From the NCBI RefSeq assembly GCF_009730915.1, contig NC_052475.1, forward strand, positions 21,696,285 through 21,760,284: a stretch of 64,000 nt of DNA. Direction: 5' to 3'. Positions 34,882 to 47,440 of this stretch are shown here, piece by piece. The translations under genes and the position numbers were made by a program. Position 1 is the first letter of the stretch, and each line of letters starts with the position of its first letter. The notes below the pieces were generated by a model. It was not told the DNA's origin. It worked only from the letters and a program-made list of their open reading frames with translations, and did no database searches. Source of the stretch: Dioscorea cayenensis subsp. rotundata (Eukaryota; Streptophyta; Magnoliopsida; Dioscoreales; Dioscoreaceae).

Positions 34882-36181
34882 TTCTATTTTTTTTTTTATT
34901 ATTCTTTTTATTTTGCATACATACAGACATATACGTGTGTGTGTGTGTGTGTGTGTGTATTTATATATGGTACTTGTATACAAAACATCAATGGAGATAG
35001 TTTTTTTGTGTTTGAGAGAATAAGATGGGTAAACAAAAGAAAGGACATGTATTAAAAACATTTCCTTTTTTTTTTTTCCTTTTCCTTCTTTCTTAGCTAT
35101 TCACATTATTCAATGTCTCAAATTATAAGTTATGCCAACTTATTGAATCATTCCATACATGATTTATCATTAGAAAATTTGTTTCAAATAAAAATTTCCA
35201 GAAATAAATGATGATAATAAATCACACATTTTGATGGCATCTCACAAACTCCCCCTTCAAGCAAGCCACCATTTTGATTTGATTCAAAGGAAAATTCTAA
35301 TTCATTTTTTTTTAAATTCAAAAATAAATTTAGTAAAATTTTAAATAATAGAAATCAATGCACAGCCTAGTAGTTTTTTATCTTGTTAATCTGCAAGAAA
35401 ATAAAAATATTTGTCATCAATTTGTCTAAAAAAAATAATCAATAATTGCATATAAATCTAATAATCTTTAATTTAAAAATAAATAAGAACTCAAATCAAG
35501 TAAAATTCTAAAAATATAAAATAATCTTATAAATTAAAGATATACATCGCTTAATTATTATTCCAACTTGTGACTATCGCTAACAACCACGCACCTTCCC
35601 GACATTCGTTCCACAGTGGGCCCCCACAATTTTCGAAGTATTCAAACAAGTATTCATCTACTTCTGTCCTGCACCGTTAGATTGTCTCGAGATTATACTC
35701 TAAACCAAATCTTGAGGCACATCTACGGTCAAAAACCAACACTTCTCCCGAGTCCAATTTGCGAAGTTACCCCAAGAAATGAATAATTTCATAAAAACCA
35801 ATATGACCTAAGGTCAACTGTCAACATACCAAATTAAAATTTTTTATATAATTTCCAAAGTTTACAGGAGTATATATGAAAAAAAAATTTAAAAAAACAT
35901 TATTCTAAATTAAGCGAAGAAGTTTCAAAGCGAGAAGGACTAAAAATAAAATTAAAAAATTTAGAAGGACGAGAATAGAAAAAGGGGAAAAAAAAGGAAA
36001 AGCAACGAACACAAAGACAAGGGTGGCGGTTTTCCTCTCTGGCGATCTCTTCTCTCTCCCTCTCTCGCTCGCCATTCAATCCCTAATTCGATCCTTGAGT
36101 GGGATGGGGAGAGGGATGTGAGATTTGGAATTGGGGGGGGAGTGGATTCCTTGTTGGCGTTTTGGATTTTGTATGAATTGA
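34882..36181. other. intergenic DNA, SINA gene promoter and leader
   Basis: A (GT)n run lies at 34934-34958, followed by AT-rich DNA and then a CT-rich patch at 36035-36070, probably the leader of the SINA-type gene that starts at 36182. No other gene seen. Confidence 0.5.
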
Positions 36182-39100
36182 ATGGATTTGGATAGCATTG
36201 AGTGCATCCCATCGTCGCATGGGATCGATGACGAGGAGCAGGAGAGTGTTCATCACCCATTCGTGAAGATTGGGTCGGCTGGATGTAACGGAGGCGGCGG
36301 CGGCGGCGGCGGCGGCGGAGGGGTTGGGATTGGGGCGGTGCATGGGTTGCCGCCGGCGACTAGCGTGCATGAGTTGTTGGAGTGCCCTGTGTGTACTAAT
36401 TCCATGTATCCTCCGATTCATCAGGTTGGATCCCGATCTTGTGATTCATTTTGTAAAATGGGATTTGGTTTGTTTGTTCTGGTTTTTTGTCGTAATGGAT
36501 GGGGATGTTAAGGCTAAAGGTGGTGGCTTTAGCCTATTTAGGGTTTATGATTTCTTGATGTTGAGCAATTGATTCCAATTTTGGGGTTTTTTATGAGGAA
36601 TCTGATGATCTGGAAGCATTTGGCATAAAATGAGGAAATTGGTGTCAATGTGACTGTTACCCATTGCTGAATGTTACCGATCTGAGATTGGTTGTTATTG
36701 TATGGGAGGATCCGAAGAATTCATGGTATAAAAACGGTTTCTTAATTGGGCTAGTCTTACTTCGATTATTGTGTTTTATGATTTATTAAGGATTTATTGA
36801 GGATGAGATTGGGGAAAAGCTGATTTTGGGATCTGAAGCAATCATCTATTTAAATGTTGGATTTTTTAAAATTGTTTGGTAATTCCTCTCCATGGTTTTG
36901 ATTGGCATCTGAATAAACATAGGTATTCCATCTTTTTACTAGTAACCGCACAATACGTTTTTTGTTCGTGTGAATTTCCATTTAAATAAAAAGACTTCAG
37001 ATTCTGGTATTCGCTCAATTGTTTCCAGATGAGAGTCATAATAATGGAGTAAAATGTCAACGGCTGCTGCCTAATGCTAGTGTAGAATTCAATTATTTTT
37101 CTCCCAAATCATTGACCAATCTGCTATTTTTTCTTTGCTTTTGCTTTTTCCTAAAACTTAGTTCATTGTGACGTTTGAATTTTGTATTTTTATTGTAATA
37201 GTGTTTCCTTGAGGACTTTATATATATATATATATATAGAATTGATGCAGTAATGGTGTTTTCTCCTTGATGGTTTCTATTGAATTCACTTTGTTCTAGA
37301 CGACTTAATTCTTCTTGTTGGAGCACCCTGTTCAACATATCTGTTGATGTGATAAATTTGGATTGCAGAATAATTTTTATATAGTCTGGAATTGTTATTT
37401 TCTTAATGTTCAAGTCTGATGTGTCTCATAATCTGTGAGTGGAAACTCATTGCTTTTCAAACTTATCTATTTGATTTTTTTTAATCCTCTGCATTTGAAT
37501 GAGTCAATTGTCAATATAATGTTTTCCAATTCCTTCTTGGGTCATCTTTCTTGCTGCTTCCAAAGCACATCAGTATAACCTACTGTTTTCTTGTATGAAC
37601 CGCAAGCTGTTATTACCTGAAATGAAAACTAAAACCTATTAATGGGATATTTTGAAATCATGAAATAATCTACTCAGCTTCTAGGAGTTCAAACTTAATT
37701 TATTTGTTTTTGGTTTAAAATGATTTTTGAATTAAAGATTGCCGCATTTAATAAGTTCTACAGAAAGTCTTATTCATAAAACTCATGTATTGAAGTAGGC
37801 CAATTAGGTTCTCATTGCATTTTTTGGTAGTTTGTCATTCTGATCATAAGTAGTCTTTAGCTTGAAAAAGTTATTATTAACAAATTTGTGATTTCTATGG
37901 AAGCCAGGACAGGTCACTGACTACCTATGGATGGCAACGTTGAGAGGAGAATTGCATCTCTCTTAATGATTATACATTGTCAAAGCCCCTATAAAATTTC
38001 AGTGTTGACATTTTTAGTCTTCTGCAATATAATTTATTTATTTCATTTTCTTTGACGTTCCAAGGCCTGTCCATTGTTGGAGATATGATGTTTATATAAC
38101 AAACTCATCACAAGATTAAAACGGTAGGATATGACGGCTAATACTAGAAAGCTTAGTGAGAAAACCATTAGAGAAACAAGAATATAAGATGGGCTTGTTT
38201 TGATTTCAATCCTACCTATGGAGGGAGAAAGCTAATTTATTTTGGACAAATAAAATGTGAACAAAGCTTCACATGCATTTGTTATTTTATTTTTTTATAA
38301 TTTACCAAAATAGTTAACAGAATTTACCTAAAGGGAAAAGGTGAAGTGGTTGACACCATTCGACGCACCTTGGGCGCAAGGGTCAACAGCCTGCGCCTTT
38401 ACAGGAGTTAGGTGGGCACTGTTACAAAGGTGCGCACCTTTGAGCCTAGGCGCAAGGCGCAAGTTGTGCGCCTAGGCGTGCCTCCATAACATCAACAAAT
38501 TAATTTGGTTATTTTTTAAATATTTAGTTAACTTTTAATCTTATCCGCACATCTTGATTAATTTGGTTATTTCCTAAATATTTAGTTTAACTTTTAATCT
38601 TATCTGCACATCTTGATGATTAAAAATAAAAAAGGCCCACATACAATCCACGCATTGACCCTATTTCTTTACAAGATATTGACCAATGTTATTAAAAGCA
38701 AGAAAGGCGCTCGCCTAGGTGCTTAGGCGAGGCGAGGTGAGACCTTAGCGCCTCAACACCTTCTGTGCGACGCGCCTTCAATGAGGCGAGCCTAGGCGAG
38801 CTCTTTTTGCCGGGCGTTAGGCATTAAAAAGGCACGTCTGTCTTATTTTTCTTGATATAGGCCTTTTATTTAATGCTTGCAATTAGTGTTTATTGAAATT
38901 CTAAATAGGCACAGTTACTAATAAGGTATGAAATAAATTTAAGGGAGGAAAATTAGGTGGTTTTAAAAAGGCACACTTATTAATAAAGAAATAAATTTAG
39001 AGGAGAAAAAATAGGAGATTTAAATGCATAATTGTTATTTTTTAAAGCTAATGATTAAATTAAGGAATTAACTAATCAGTTAGAGATATTTGAAGAGGTG

Positions 39101-41941
39101 GCAAAATTAGCACTTGCCATAAAAGTCTGAAAAAAAAAGGATAGCATACAACAACAAAAAAAGAAAAAAAGATGAAGATGGAACAAGGTTGGTGTTTTGG
39201 TGGAAGCATGTGATTTTAATTATTCTAAAAATTAGATATATATATATATATATGTAATATATATATATATATTAACTAACGCTTTACTTTGTTTGGGCGA
39301 GCGCCTTTTGTGGCGCCTCTCACATCGGGCAATAAAATGTCTTAGCTCCTTAAGTGCGCTTAGCGCTTTTAATTACACTGAAATTGATGAGGCAAATGAG
39401 TGGTTGATGGGTAAATTAGATGAAGAGCAAGGAGACAAAGATCAAGTATTTGGTGATGATGACCTTACTTGGGATGCGGTTGAAAGAGTTGTTGGGGTTG
39501 ATGAAAGCGCATACAATACTCGAGGAGGAGGAAAAAGAATAAATTTTATTGCTTCGAGTTCTAGGCCATCGAAGGGGAAAGATAGCGCATCACCTACTAG
39601 TTTGAGAACCCCCTTAATTCTTAATTCTTAGAGATGGTGATGATGAGGAAGAAAATTTTGGTGATGATTATTTAGATGAAGAGAATTATAAATTTGAAGA
39701 GGAAATTGATGACGTTGGTAGTGATGATAATGATGATGGACTTGATGATTTTGATGATAATCACTAAAATCTAGATGTTATTATACAAGTTAGGATTTGG
39801 ACTCGATGCATGCATTATATCGTATTATCGCATTTTGTATTAACTATTAAACATTTGAAGATTATTTTGCATGTTATTATGTACTTTTTTTTTCTAATGT
39901 CTTATTGTCTTCTATGATATTAATCTTTAGGACATTTTAAAACTTTAATACAAATTAATCTTTAGTACAATTTTTTTTTTATTTTTCAATTTTCTTTAGT
40001 GGTGACTGGTGCGTCTAGTGTCGATCGGGCGCGCACCTGCGCCTTGCCCCTAGGCCCCAGGACCCCCTTGCTCCTAGATGCGCCTTATGCCTATGACAAC
40101 CTCGGTTGACACTTATGAGGACTACATGTGAAGATACACATCATGCACAAGCAGAGTAGAATTTCTAATGCTTAATAAGAGACTCAATAATATAACTTAG
40201 AACGTGAAAAAGAGGTATCTCTTACTAGCATTGAATTTTCCCTAGTATGTTGTTTAACTGAGAACAGGTTGGGTTGCCTTAAATTAAATGGTTTATATGC
40301 CCATTTACATGGTTAATAGTTCCATATGTTCCGTCGATTATACAAAAGAATGAACAGTTAACTGTTCCTTTGTTTAAATAGTCAACAATCACTAGTACAA
40401 CCATTTTGGGTTTTAGTTGTCATTTGTTAACCGTAAATCTTATTCTTATTTATTACATAGGATCACACACCTTAGTTTTTTTTTTTATACAAAAAAAATG
40501 AAACAAATTTAGCTGCTGGCCTCTCTTGGGATTTGACTTAATCATGACACTGGTGGCTGGTAAAAGTCTGCTCACTCTTGGTTGGTGAGCTGACTGGTGA
40601 GTGAGGGTTAATAGCTACTGTTTATCTACTGAGTTGGAACTTTGCAGAGTTATTAGAATTACTGCTTAATTAGTCATTATGTTTCTTTGATTTAGTGTTA
40701 CCTATCCGCATGAAGTGGATTTATTTGCTATCATTATAGATACATTTGGATTCATTCTTGAAAATATTGTTAGTAATGTGAATTGTTGAGCTGAAATATC
40801 CGCAAGCTTTTCAATTGTTGCATTGTTATGAATTTTATTTATAAGAAACACAATCTGCATATTCACGAGTGCTTTCACATTCATAAGAAATTTAATTCTC
40901 TTTAGATTAGCATGGTTAGCCATATTCTTGATGTCTGAATGAACCATCCAAAAATATTGTCATTATTTGATTTACAAAGGTTGCATTTTCTTCAAGTTTG
41001 TGTGACAAACATATGCTTTCCACAGTGTCATAATGGGCATACACTGTGTTCAACCTGTAAATCAAGAGTGCATAATCGTTGCCCTACTTGTCGACAAGAG
41101 CTAGGAGATATCAGGTGTTTAGCATTGGAAAAGGTTGCTGAGTCACTTGAACTTCCTTGCAAATACTACTCGCTGGGATGTCCCGAGATCTTTCCATATT
41201 ACAGCAAGCTCAAGCATGAAGCTCAGTGCAATTTCAGACCATACAACTGTCCATATGCTGGGTCTGAATGCTCTGTTGTTGGTGACATTCCTTCCCTAGT
41301 TGCGCATTTGAGAGATGACCACAAAGTGGACATGCACACTGGGTGCACATTCAACCATCGCTACGTCAAGTCTAATCCCCGAGAGGTTGAAAATGCAACC
41401 TGGATGCTGACTGTAAGTATGCACGTTGCATTTCGTAATTTTGCTGATCAATGCTCCAAACTTTGCTGTTTTAAGATGATGGTCTGGCACATGCAATTAA
41501 TTTTCTAGCTTTCACACGAATTTGTCGCTTGTTTATTTAGCACTTCCATCTGATATATCCTTAAATTGCTATGAACAGGTATTCCACTGTTTTGGGCAAT
41601 ATTTTTGTTTACACTTTGAGGCTTTTCAGCTCGGTATGGCCCCAGTGTACATGGCTTTCCTTAGGTTTATGGGAGATGAGAATGAGGCAAGGACTTACAG
41701 CTACAGTCTAGAGGTTGGTGCCAATGGGAGGAAGCTCATCTGGGAGGGCACTCCACGTAGCATTCGAGACAGCCATCGCAAGGTCAGGGATAGCCATGAT
41801 GGCCTTATAATCCAACGAAACATGGCACTTTTTTTCTCCGGAGGCGACAGGAAGGAATTAAAGCTGCGGGTCACTGGTCGGATATGGAAAGAACCTCAAA
41901 ATCAGGAAACTGGAGCTTGCATACCTAATTTGTGTAGTTGA
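36182..41941 (+). CDS. SINA/SIAH-type RING E3 ubiquitin ligase
   Basis: E3 ligase of the seven-in-absentia family, which ubiquitinates substrates and works as a dimer. Three coding exons: 36182-36424, 41026-41412 and 41579-41941, adding to 330 residues, normal for plant SINAT proteins. The N-terminus has a run of 11 glycines encoded by (GGC)n. The RING is split by intron 1: exon 1 gives HELLECPVCTNSMYPPIHQ and exon 2 gives CHNGHTLCSTC and RCPTC. The SIAH zinc finger follows (LPCKYYSLGCPEIF, then CPYAGSECSVVG and HLRDDH), then the TRAF-like substrate-binding domain to the end (FHCFGQYFCLHFEAFQLG, VYMAFLRFMGDENEA, RSIRDSHRKVRDSHDGLII). Intron 1 is 4.6 kb because of inserted hAT-like DNA. Closest to the SINAT group; the exact paralogue is not assigned. 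Confidence 0.95.
38340..40110 (+). mobile_element. nested hAT-like elements in intron 1 of the SINA gene
   Basis: Blocks rich in GCGCC/AGGCG words occur in pairs. An outer pair lies at about 38370-38490 and 40010-40110 (GCGCACCTT.. and GCGCGCACCTGCGCCTTG). An inner pair lies at about 38697-38830 (AAGGCGCTCGCCTAGG) and 39285-39370 (GGCGAGCGCCTTTTGTGGCG). Between the inner right block and the outer right block lies a hAT transposase C-terminal fragment. I read this as one hAT-like insertion inside another. Exact ends and 8 bp target duplications were not resolved. Confidence 0.5.
39377..39767 (+). pseudogene. hAT transposase C-terminal fragment
   Basis: Plus-strand frame EIDEANEWLMGKLDEEQGD, then VFGDDDLTWDAVERVVGVDE and YNTRGG. 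This is the acidic tail that follows the dimerisation domain of many plant hAT transposases. The frame meets a stop near 39629-39631, but a one-base shift continues into an Asp/Glu-rich stretch ending at 39765-39767. The catalytic and dimerisation domains are absent. Confidence 0.55.
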
Positions 41942-43200
41942 AATTTGAAAGCTCACACTGGCTTGCACATATTGTTGTATGTCTTGGTTTATGGTTGTGC
42001 TGTATGTACCACGCCAACTTCTGTTTGTATCTTTGGCAGTTCTCTTTCCACCCCCTGTACTCTGTATTTTAACTATGATGTGTGTGATTTTACTGAAATT
42101 TGAGCTCTTGTCACATGGATCAATAAGCTTTTCTTATTATCTCTTGTAAGATGGGATCTAAATTGTTTGTTTCGAGTTTGATTATCTTGTTTGTATGAGT
42201 TCAATCGAATTCTTTTTCTATCAAAAGGCAGGAAAATTCTATCTCACAAAATTTTCAGTAGAATTTGTTTCATTTTTTCAGTGTTTATTTTTGGAAACAC
42301 TTGATTTTTTAAATTGTGCTTGAAGATACATTATGATGCATTGAAATGGATGTGCACTTGCACTATAATTTCCTTAAAACAAAAGCGAGAGATAGCCATC
42401 TTGCATGCTATACTGTCCATGTTACTTTCCAATCAATCATGATCACAGCTCAAAAATCATAATCAGGACTTGTAGCCATTTCATTCTTTTATATATTGAC
42501 CATAATCCAGGTACCATTTGAAAACACAAAATAAAAAAAAAGGACTAAAAAAGAAGAAAAAACAATTTGAAGAGGACTTTGTAATAACCTCTACTCTGAG
42601 GAACATCAAAGGCTTTGTTGCAGGTTGTTAAAACATCATTCTATAAGCCAGATATGATACAAAACTATAGCCGGAAATTCTTTTCTTTCTCATACTGAGA
42701 TGAAACGGTGCAAATGTAACAACTTTGCTGTATTTATTGTTATAATGATAAAAGAACAAAGTGGTTTTCTCCCCACTCTTTACAGAGATAAAAGCAATGA
42801 TCTTCATTTAATCAGTCTTTCTAATCTTCCAATGATCTCTAACCATGGTCAGTGTTCTAAATTTAAATGACCAACTCATTGCACATCTCCCTCCCTGCAG
42901 CAAGTAAATACCCTATGCTGAATCTGGAGACAATATCATCCATTGCATTAAGGTGTCTTTTCTCATTTAAGGATTCCCAACAATCAAAATTCAAATTTCC
43001 GCTTCATAAAATATACTTGTGCTTTGTAGAGTTTGATTATGACTCTGAAGCACCTTCATCCTTCAGTGATGAGCTAAAAATTTTTTTTTTTTTCTCCATT
43101 CTGTAACTGCTACCAAGGTCTCCCTGAGCTTTGTGTCAATCAATAGTATTTCCAAGTTCACCTGGAACTCCTAAGTTACAAGAATTCATATATTTTCAGT
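41942..43200. other. convergent 3' flanks of the SINA and UVSSA genes
   Basis: Holds the 3' UTRs of the two converging genes. No additional coding frame is supported; the plus-strand frame at 42867-43106 is AT-rich and not protein-like. Confidence 0.5.
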
Positions 43201-46200
43201 CTACCACTGATTGGGGAAAGCTTCTCGGTATTTTAAGTCCGCCCCTTGCATAAGCTGATGGATTGAAGCATCAGTTGCACGTGCGCTCAAAAGCCTCTTT
43301 GATATCCTATCCTTTGCAGTAATTTTCTTCCGCAACATGGAATTAAGTGTTGGCTTCTTTGTCTTGCGACCCATTTTGTTGTCCTCAACCGCTTCCTCAT
43401 GTTCACCGAAAGCTTGGGAGTAGGAGGTTGAAGCAATTGCTGCGTCCCTTAGAACAGCTTCATTATGCTCACGAACCCTAGCAAGTTTCGCCCGTTTAGA
43501 TGTCTTCTTCATATCTCTATCACTTTCACGAACATTTTTAACTGCCTGCTTAAAAAGTCGATCAACTGTAAGCTTGTCCAGGTCAAGATCTTGTTCTGTA
43601 TCTATTACGCCACTTGCAGAGGGCTCGTTTATGGACTCTACACTACTAGGAATTTGTTCTATCGGATTCCCCTCAGCATCTCGAGGTACAATGAGTCCAT
43701 GGAAAGGACAAGCTTTCAGATCCCTTCTCTGACAGAGTCCCCCTTTCTTTAATGGAGCATTACATGGTTGGATCTCAACCGGCTGTTCTTTATACACAGT
43801 TCGGTGCACACTCAACTCTGCAATTTTTTCTGCTGGAATGACGGCATCAGAATCCACCCGACCCCAGTGGCTTTCAAGCTCCAACCCTCTTTGGTTTGCA
43901 GGAGCATCTCGATTTAAGCCCCAGTTGTCCAAGAATGGACCCCATTCTACTACTGGTGCTATGCTCAAAAGTTTGCGTTTTTCTGGGGGCAAATTTAAGA
44001 AACGGGTATCAGATGATTTAGTGACATGAAGAGCTGGAGCCTTATCATTGTTGGCAGTAACTGTATTAACAGAATCCTTGGCTTCACTATTAGGCCCACT
44101 GGATTCCCCAGGAGCATCGATTTCAATCTTACCATCTTCCCACAGATCCTTCTCATCATCATTTTGGACAGGACCATCAACAAAAACACAGCCTAGCTCA
44201 GCGCATTTTTCCTTTGCTGACAAAATATGATTGCGAAGGTCAATGAACTCCTTCAATGCAGTATCCCTAAACTTATCTGTAACATCGACCCTCACAAGAA
44301 CTGACATCCACTTTTGCACTAGGGGCAAATGCTTTGAGATTAGAAGCCTGAGTAATTCCCTCAGAACATCAAAAATCGCCATGTTTTCACTGCTTTCATA
44401 TACCTTCTGTCCCTCTTTTAAAGCATCCAGTCGAATCTGCTGCAATGCAAGAGGTCTAGATTCTTCCAACTCATCATCGTCAGAGGCAATGTAACTAACA
44501 AATTCATCATCCCCTTTTGCATGAAGAATTTCTATACATTCACCGATTTCATCAATTGTTGACTGAATCTTGTCCTTGATCAAGGAATAGCATTCCTTGA
44601 AGTTTTGAAATTTTTCGAGTAAGATCTGTTTTGATCTAATTTCCCTTTCTCTTCTCTCTTGTTGCAACCGAGCTGCATTTTCCAATCGATTAGGAAAATG
44701 GAATTTAAGGGTGTTCTTCAGGTAATCAAAACCAAGTCTGAGCTGCCTGTAGTGAATTCCAAAAGAAGTATTCCATTTCTCCAGTAGTTCTATGCTCTTG
44801 GAGCGTAATGTGGATGCAATGGTTGAAGGGGGTGGAAGTGGCAGATTTCTCCTGAAACCGATGCTTAAGCTCAGGAACTGATCAAAATTTACTACAAGGA
44901 GAGTTCTGAACAACTTGGATCGCATGAACAATTCATCAATGATAAGAACAGTCAGGTACCTAACCTGTAGCACATGCAGGATTTGATCTACTAAGAATTT
45001 GTTCAATTTTCAAAACAAATGCACTTTCAACAGAGCACATAGAAGGAAAAATGAAAACAAAAAAGATGAGGATGAAGATGCAAGCAACAGTCTTCTGATC
45101 AATAACACACAGAAAAAATTCTAAAAATTCATTCAAAGTAAGCCTACTCTGTCAAAGTTTCTTGAGGAAAAAGTATTGTGATTGATTCTTAACTTGATTG
45201 AAGCAACTCCCTTCTTCACACACACACAAAATCAATTGCCAAGACTACCAATTAACTGATAGAATTTTCTAGCTTCCTTAAGTGCTTAAAGTTTACAGTT
45301 TTTCCAAATTCAAGTTGGCCATTTTTTCTTGAGAATCAAAAGAAAACATCAAACAGAACCACAATAGAAGATTAAAGAGCACCATACCTCAAACTTTAAT
45401 TAATAGGTAAGAACAATGATACCAAAAGCGGGAGGTACAAAACACAAATCCAATAGAAAAAAGAAATGATCTATTCAATTGAAGACAAGCAGAGGGTTTC
45501 TAAATGCTCCCTATCCAACACAAACTCAACCTCCTCATGAGAACCCTAAATCCAGCTCCTTAAAACAAATAGCCAAACCAAAGCTGCACAACACATCACT
45601 AAGAAATTTTATTTTACTTTTTTAAAAACCTATGGTATTAGAATGAAATAAGTTCTGCTTTTTGGTATTACTAAGAAGACATGTAAGGGGCTCGAGTAAA
45701 TCACCTGAGTTGTTAAATCCACAATTATATGACGATTTGAAGTCCTCTTAATTTGAGTAACAAATACACATATCATCTTTGCTTCTCAGTTTGACTAGCT
45801 GCTTAGTAATATAGAATCATGCAATTAATGAATTAACTCTCAAAGTTCTCCTAGTCAAGAAAAATAAAGAAACAACATAAATATTGAAGAGCAAAAACAT
45901 TAAGGTGATGCTGATACAATCATTTCAGAGAAAAATTTTAAAAGATTGCTCCCAAGAAGAATCACTAAGAGAAGTATAACACACAATACGCTATCTACCT
46001 ATAAAAGAACAACCACACAAGCACCGATCCAAACAATCCCTCAAAGATTCAGAATTGAATTAAAAAAACAAAAAGCTCACATTTACAAGGCTATGCAGCT
46101 ATGCATGCAATCACACTAGATTCAGCCATCATATAAACCAATGATTTCCAAACCTGTATTGTAAAAACCTCTCACGCTAAATTCTCAATCGCATAACATC

Positions 46201-46718
46201 AAACCATATTCCCCTAACAAATTCCCACAAAAACTTAGATAGCCAGGATCAAACCTTCACTTCTATCGTTTGCCCAGCCACAAGATCCTTCTTTTGTCTC
46301 ATAAAACACCACCATAACTCCAAACAACAACGCACAGAACCAAGATTTCCAAAAATAAAAAATAGCACGCCAAATACACCAATCAAGTCAAATCCATCCA
46401 CCGCCTCAAAAAGATCAAATCTTTCCCAAATCAAATCACTAACAACAAACAAAATCAAACAAAATACATCAAATTTTCACCAAATTAATAAACAATCAAA
46501 TCAATCACCTGCGAATGCGGCTTCTTCATCTGATTCATTAGGGCACGGACAGCGTCACGGACCTCATCATCAGAGGACCGCACAGCCGATTTGATAGCCT
46601 TGAGGAGGCGAGGATCGACCTCCTGATCCGTGGAGTCAGTGGCCATCTCGATCAAGCGCGCGACCACCCCCACCGCTTCGATTTCTCGCTCTTGAGACAT
46701 CCTCTCCTCGCTCTCCAT
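43201..46718 (-). CDS. UVSSA: UV-stimulated scaffold protein A
   Basis: Transcription-coupled nucleotide excision repair factor that binds stalled RNA polymerase II and recruits TFIIH; family role known from human UVSSA and plant homologues. Two coding exons, 46509-46718 and 43201-44964, are separated by a 1.54 kb intron with GT..AG ends and give 657 residues. The start is MESEERMSQE at 46716-46718. The N-terminal VHS-like domain (about 15-160) reads EVDPRLLKAIKSAVRSSDDE, then, across the splice, VRYLTVLIIDELFMRSKLFR. Next come FGIHYRQLRLGFDYLKNTL and a long coiled-coil region (STIDEIGECIEILHAKGDDE). The C-terminal DUF2043 region near residues 470-500 has a Cys3His cluster: PCNAP, GLCQRR and KACPFHG. 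The tail is basic and Lys/Arg-rich. Frame intact. Divergent from the neighbouring ELC gene. Confidence 0.95.
44965..46508 (-). other. intron 1 of UVSSA
   Basis: An AT-rich 1.54 kb intron between the codons for HSQ and VRY. No inserted coding sequence seen; the frame at 46249-46458 is intronic and not conserved. Confidence 0.85.
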
Positions 46719-47440
46719 TGCCTGCCTTCGATCAAACAACGTGATTTTTATCATTGTTCTCAAAGGTAGACCAATACTTTTGCGGATATGTTGACTACTA
46801 CGTGGCATTATCTTAGTCGTTGGATCCAGGATCAAAAGATATAATGGTCTTTTACTGCATTTTTTTCAAGAATTTTTTTTAGTGAATTTAAATTTTCTTA
46901 AAAATTTCACATGGCTCTATTTTATTTGATTTTTATTATTTTAGTATTCATTAAATAGTAAATTCATTTCAATAATTCATTAAAAAATTAATTTAAAAAT
47001 AAAAAATAAATTTATTATATAAATACTTTTAATATACTAACAAGTTCATAGTTTAGCTATACAACTCCATTTAAAGATTGAGATAGAAAATTTTTATTAT
47101 CCCGAATTCAAATCTTTCCGATAGTGATCTTGATGTGGATTCGGGTTTGTCACCCAAATCTCACATCGAGGTCGACGGTGTAGGATTGGATGTTCAATTA
47201 TTGGTCTTGTGTGCTTCCCCAACTGTGTGATCTTTCATTTTGTAAAAAAATATATATATATATACTTTTAATATATATATATATACATGCCTTTCACTGT
47301 AAGTAATTGAATAAATAAATAAATTAATTAATCAAAGAAACACGGAGAGAATTTTCAATCTTGCCGAGCAGAGGCATCAAGCAGCAACCCTAATCCTCTC
47401 CGGCGATCACCATCTCCATCTCCAACTCGATCCTCCGGTG
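46719..47440. promoter_or_regulatory. bidirectional promoter region between UVSSA and ELC
   Basis: The two start codons are 722 bases apart and point outward, so both promoters must lie here or overlap. A (TA)n-rich stretch at about 47248-47286 is placed 155-190 bases upstream of the ELC ATG. The segment 47110-47230 has 'cacatcgaggtcgac' style sequence that may be old repeat. No specific factor site is claimed. Confidence 0.55.
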
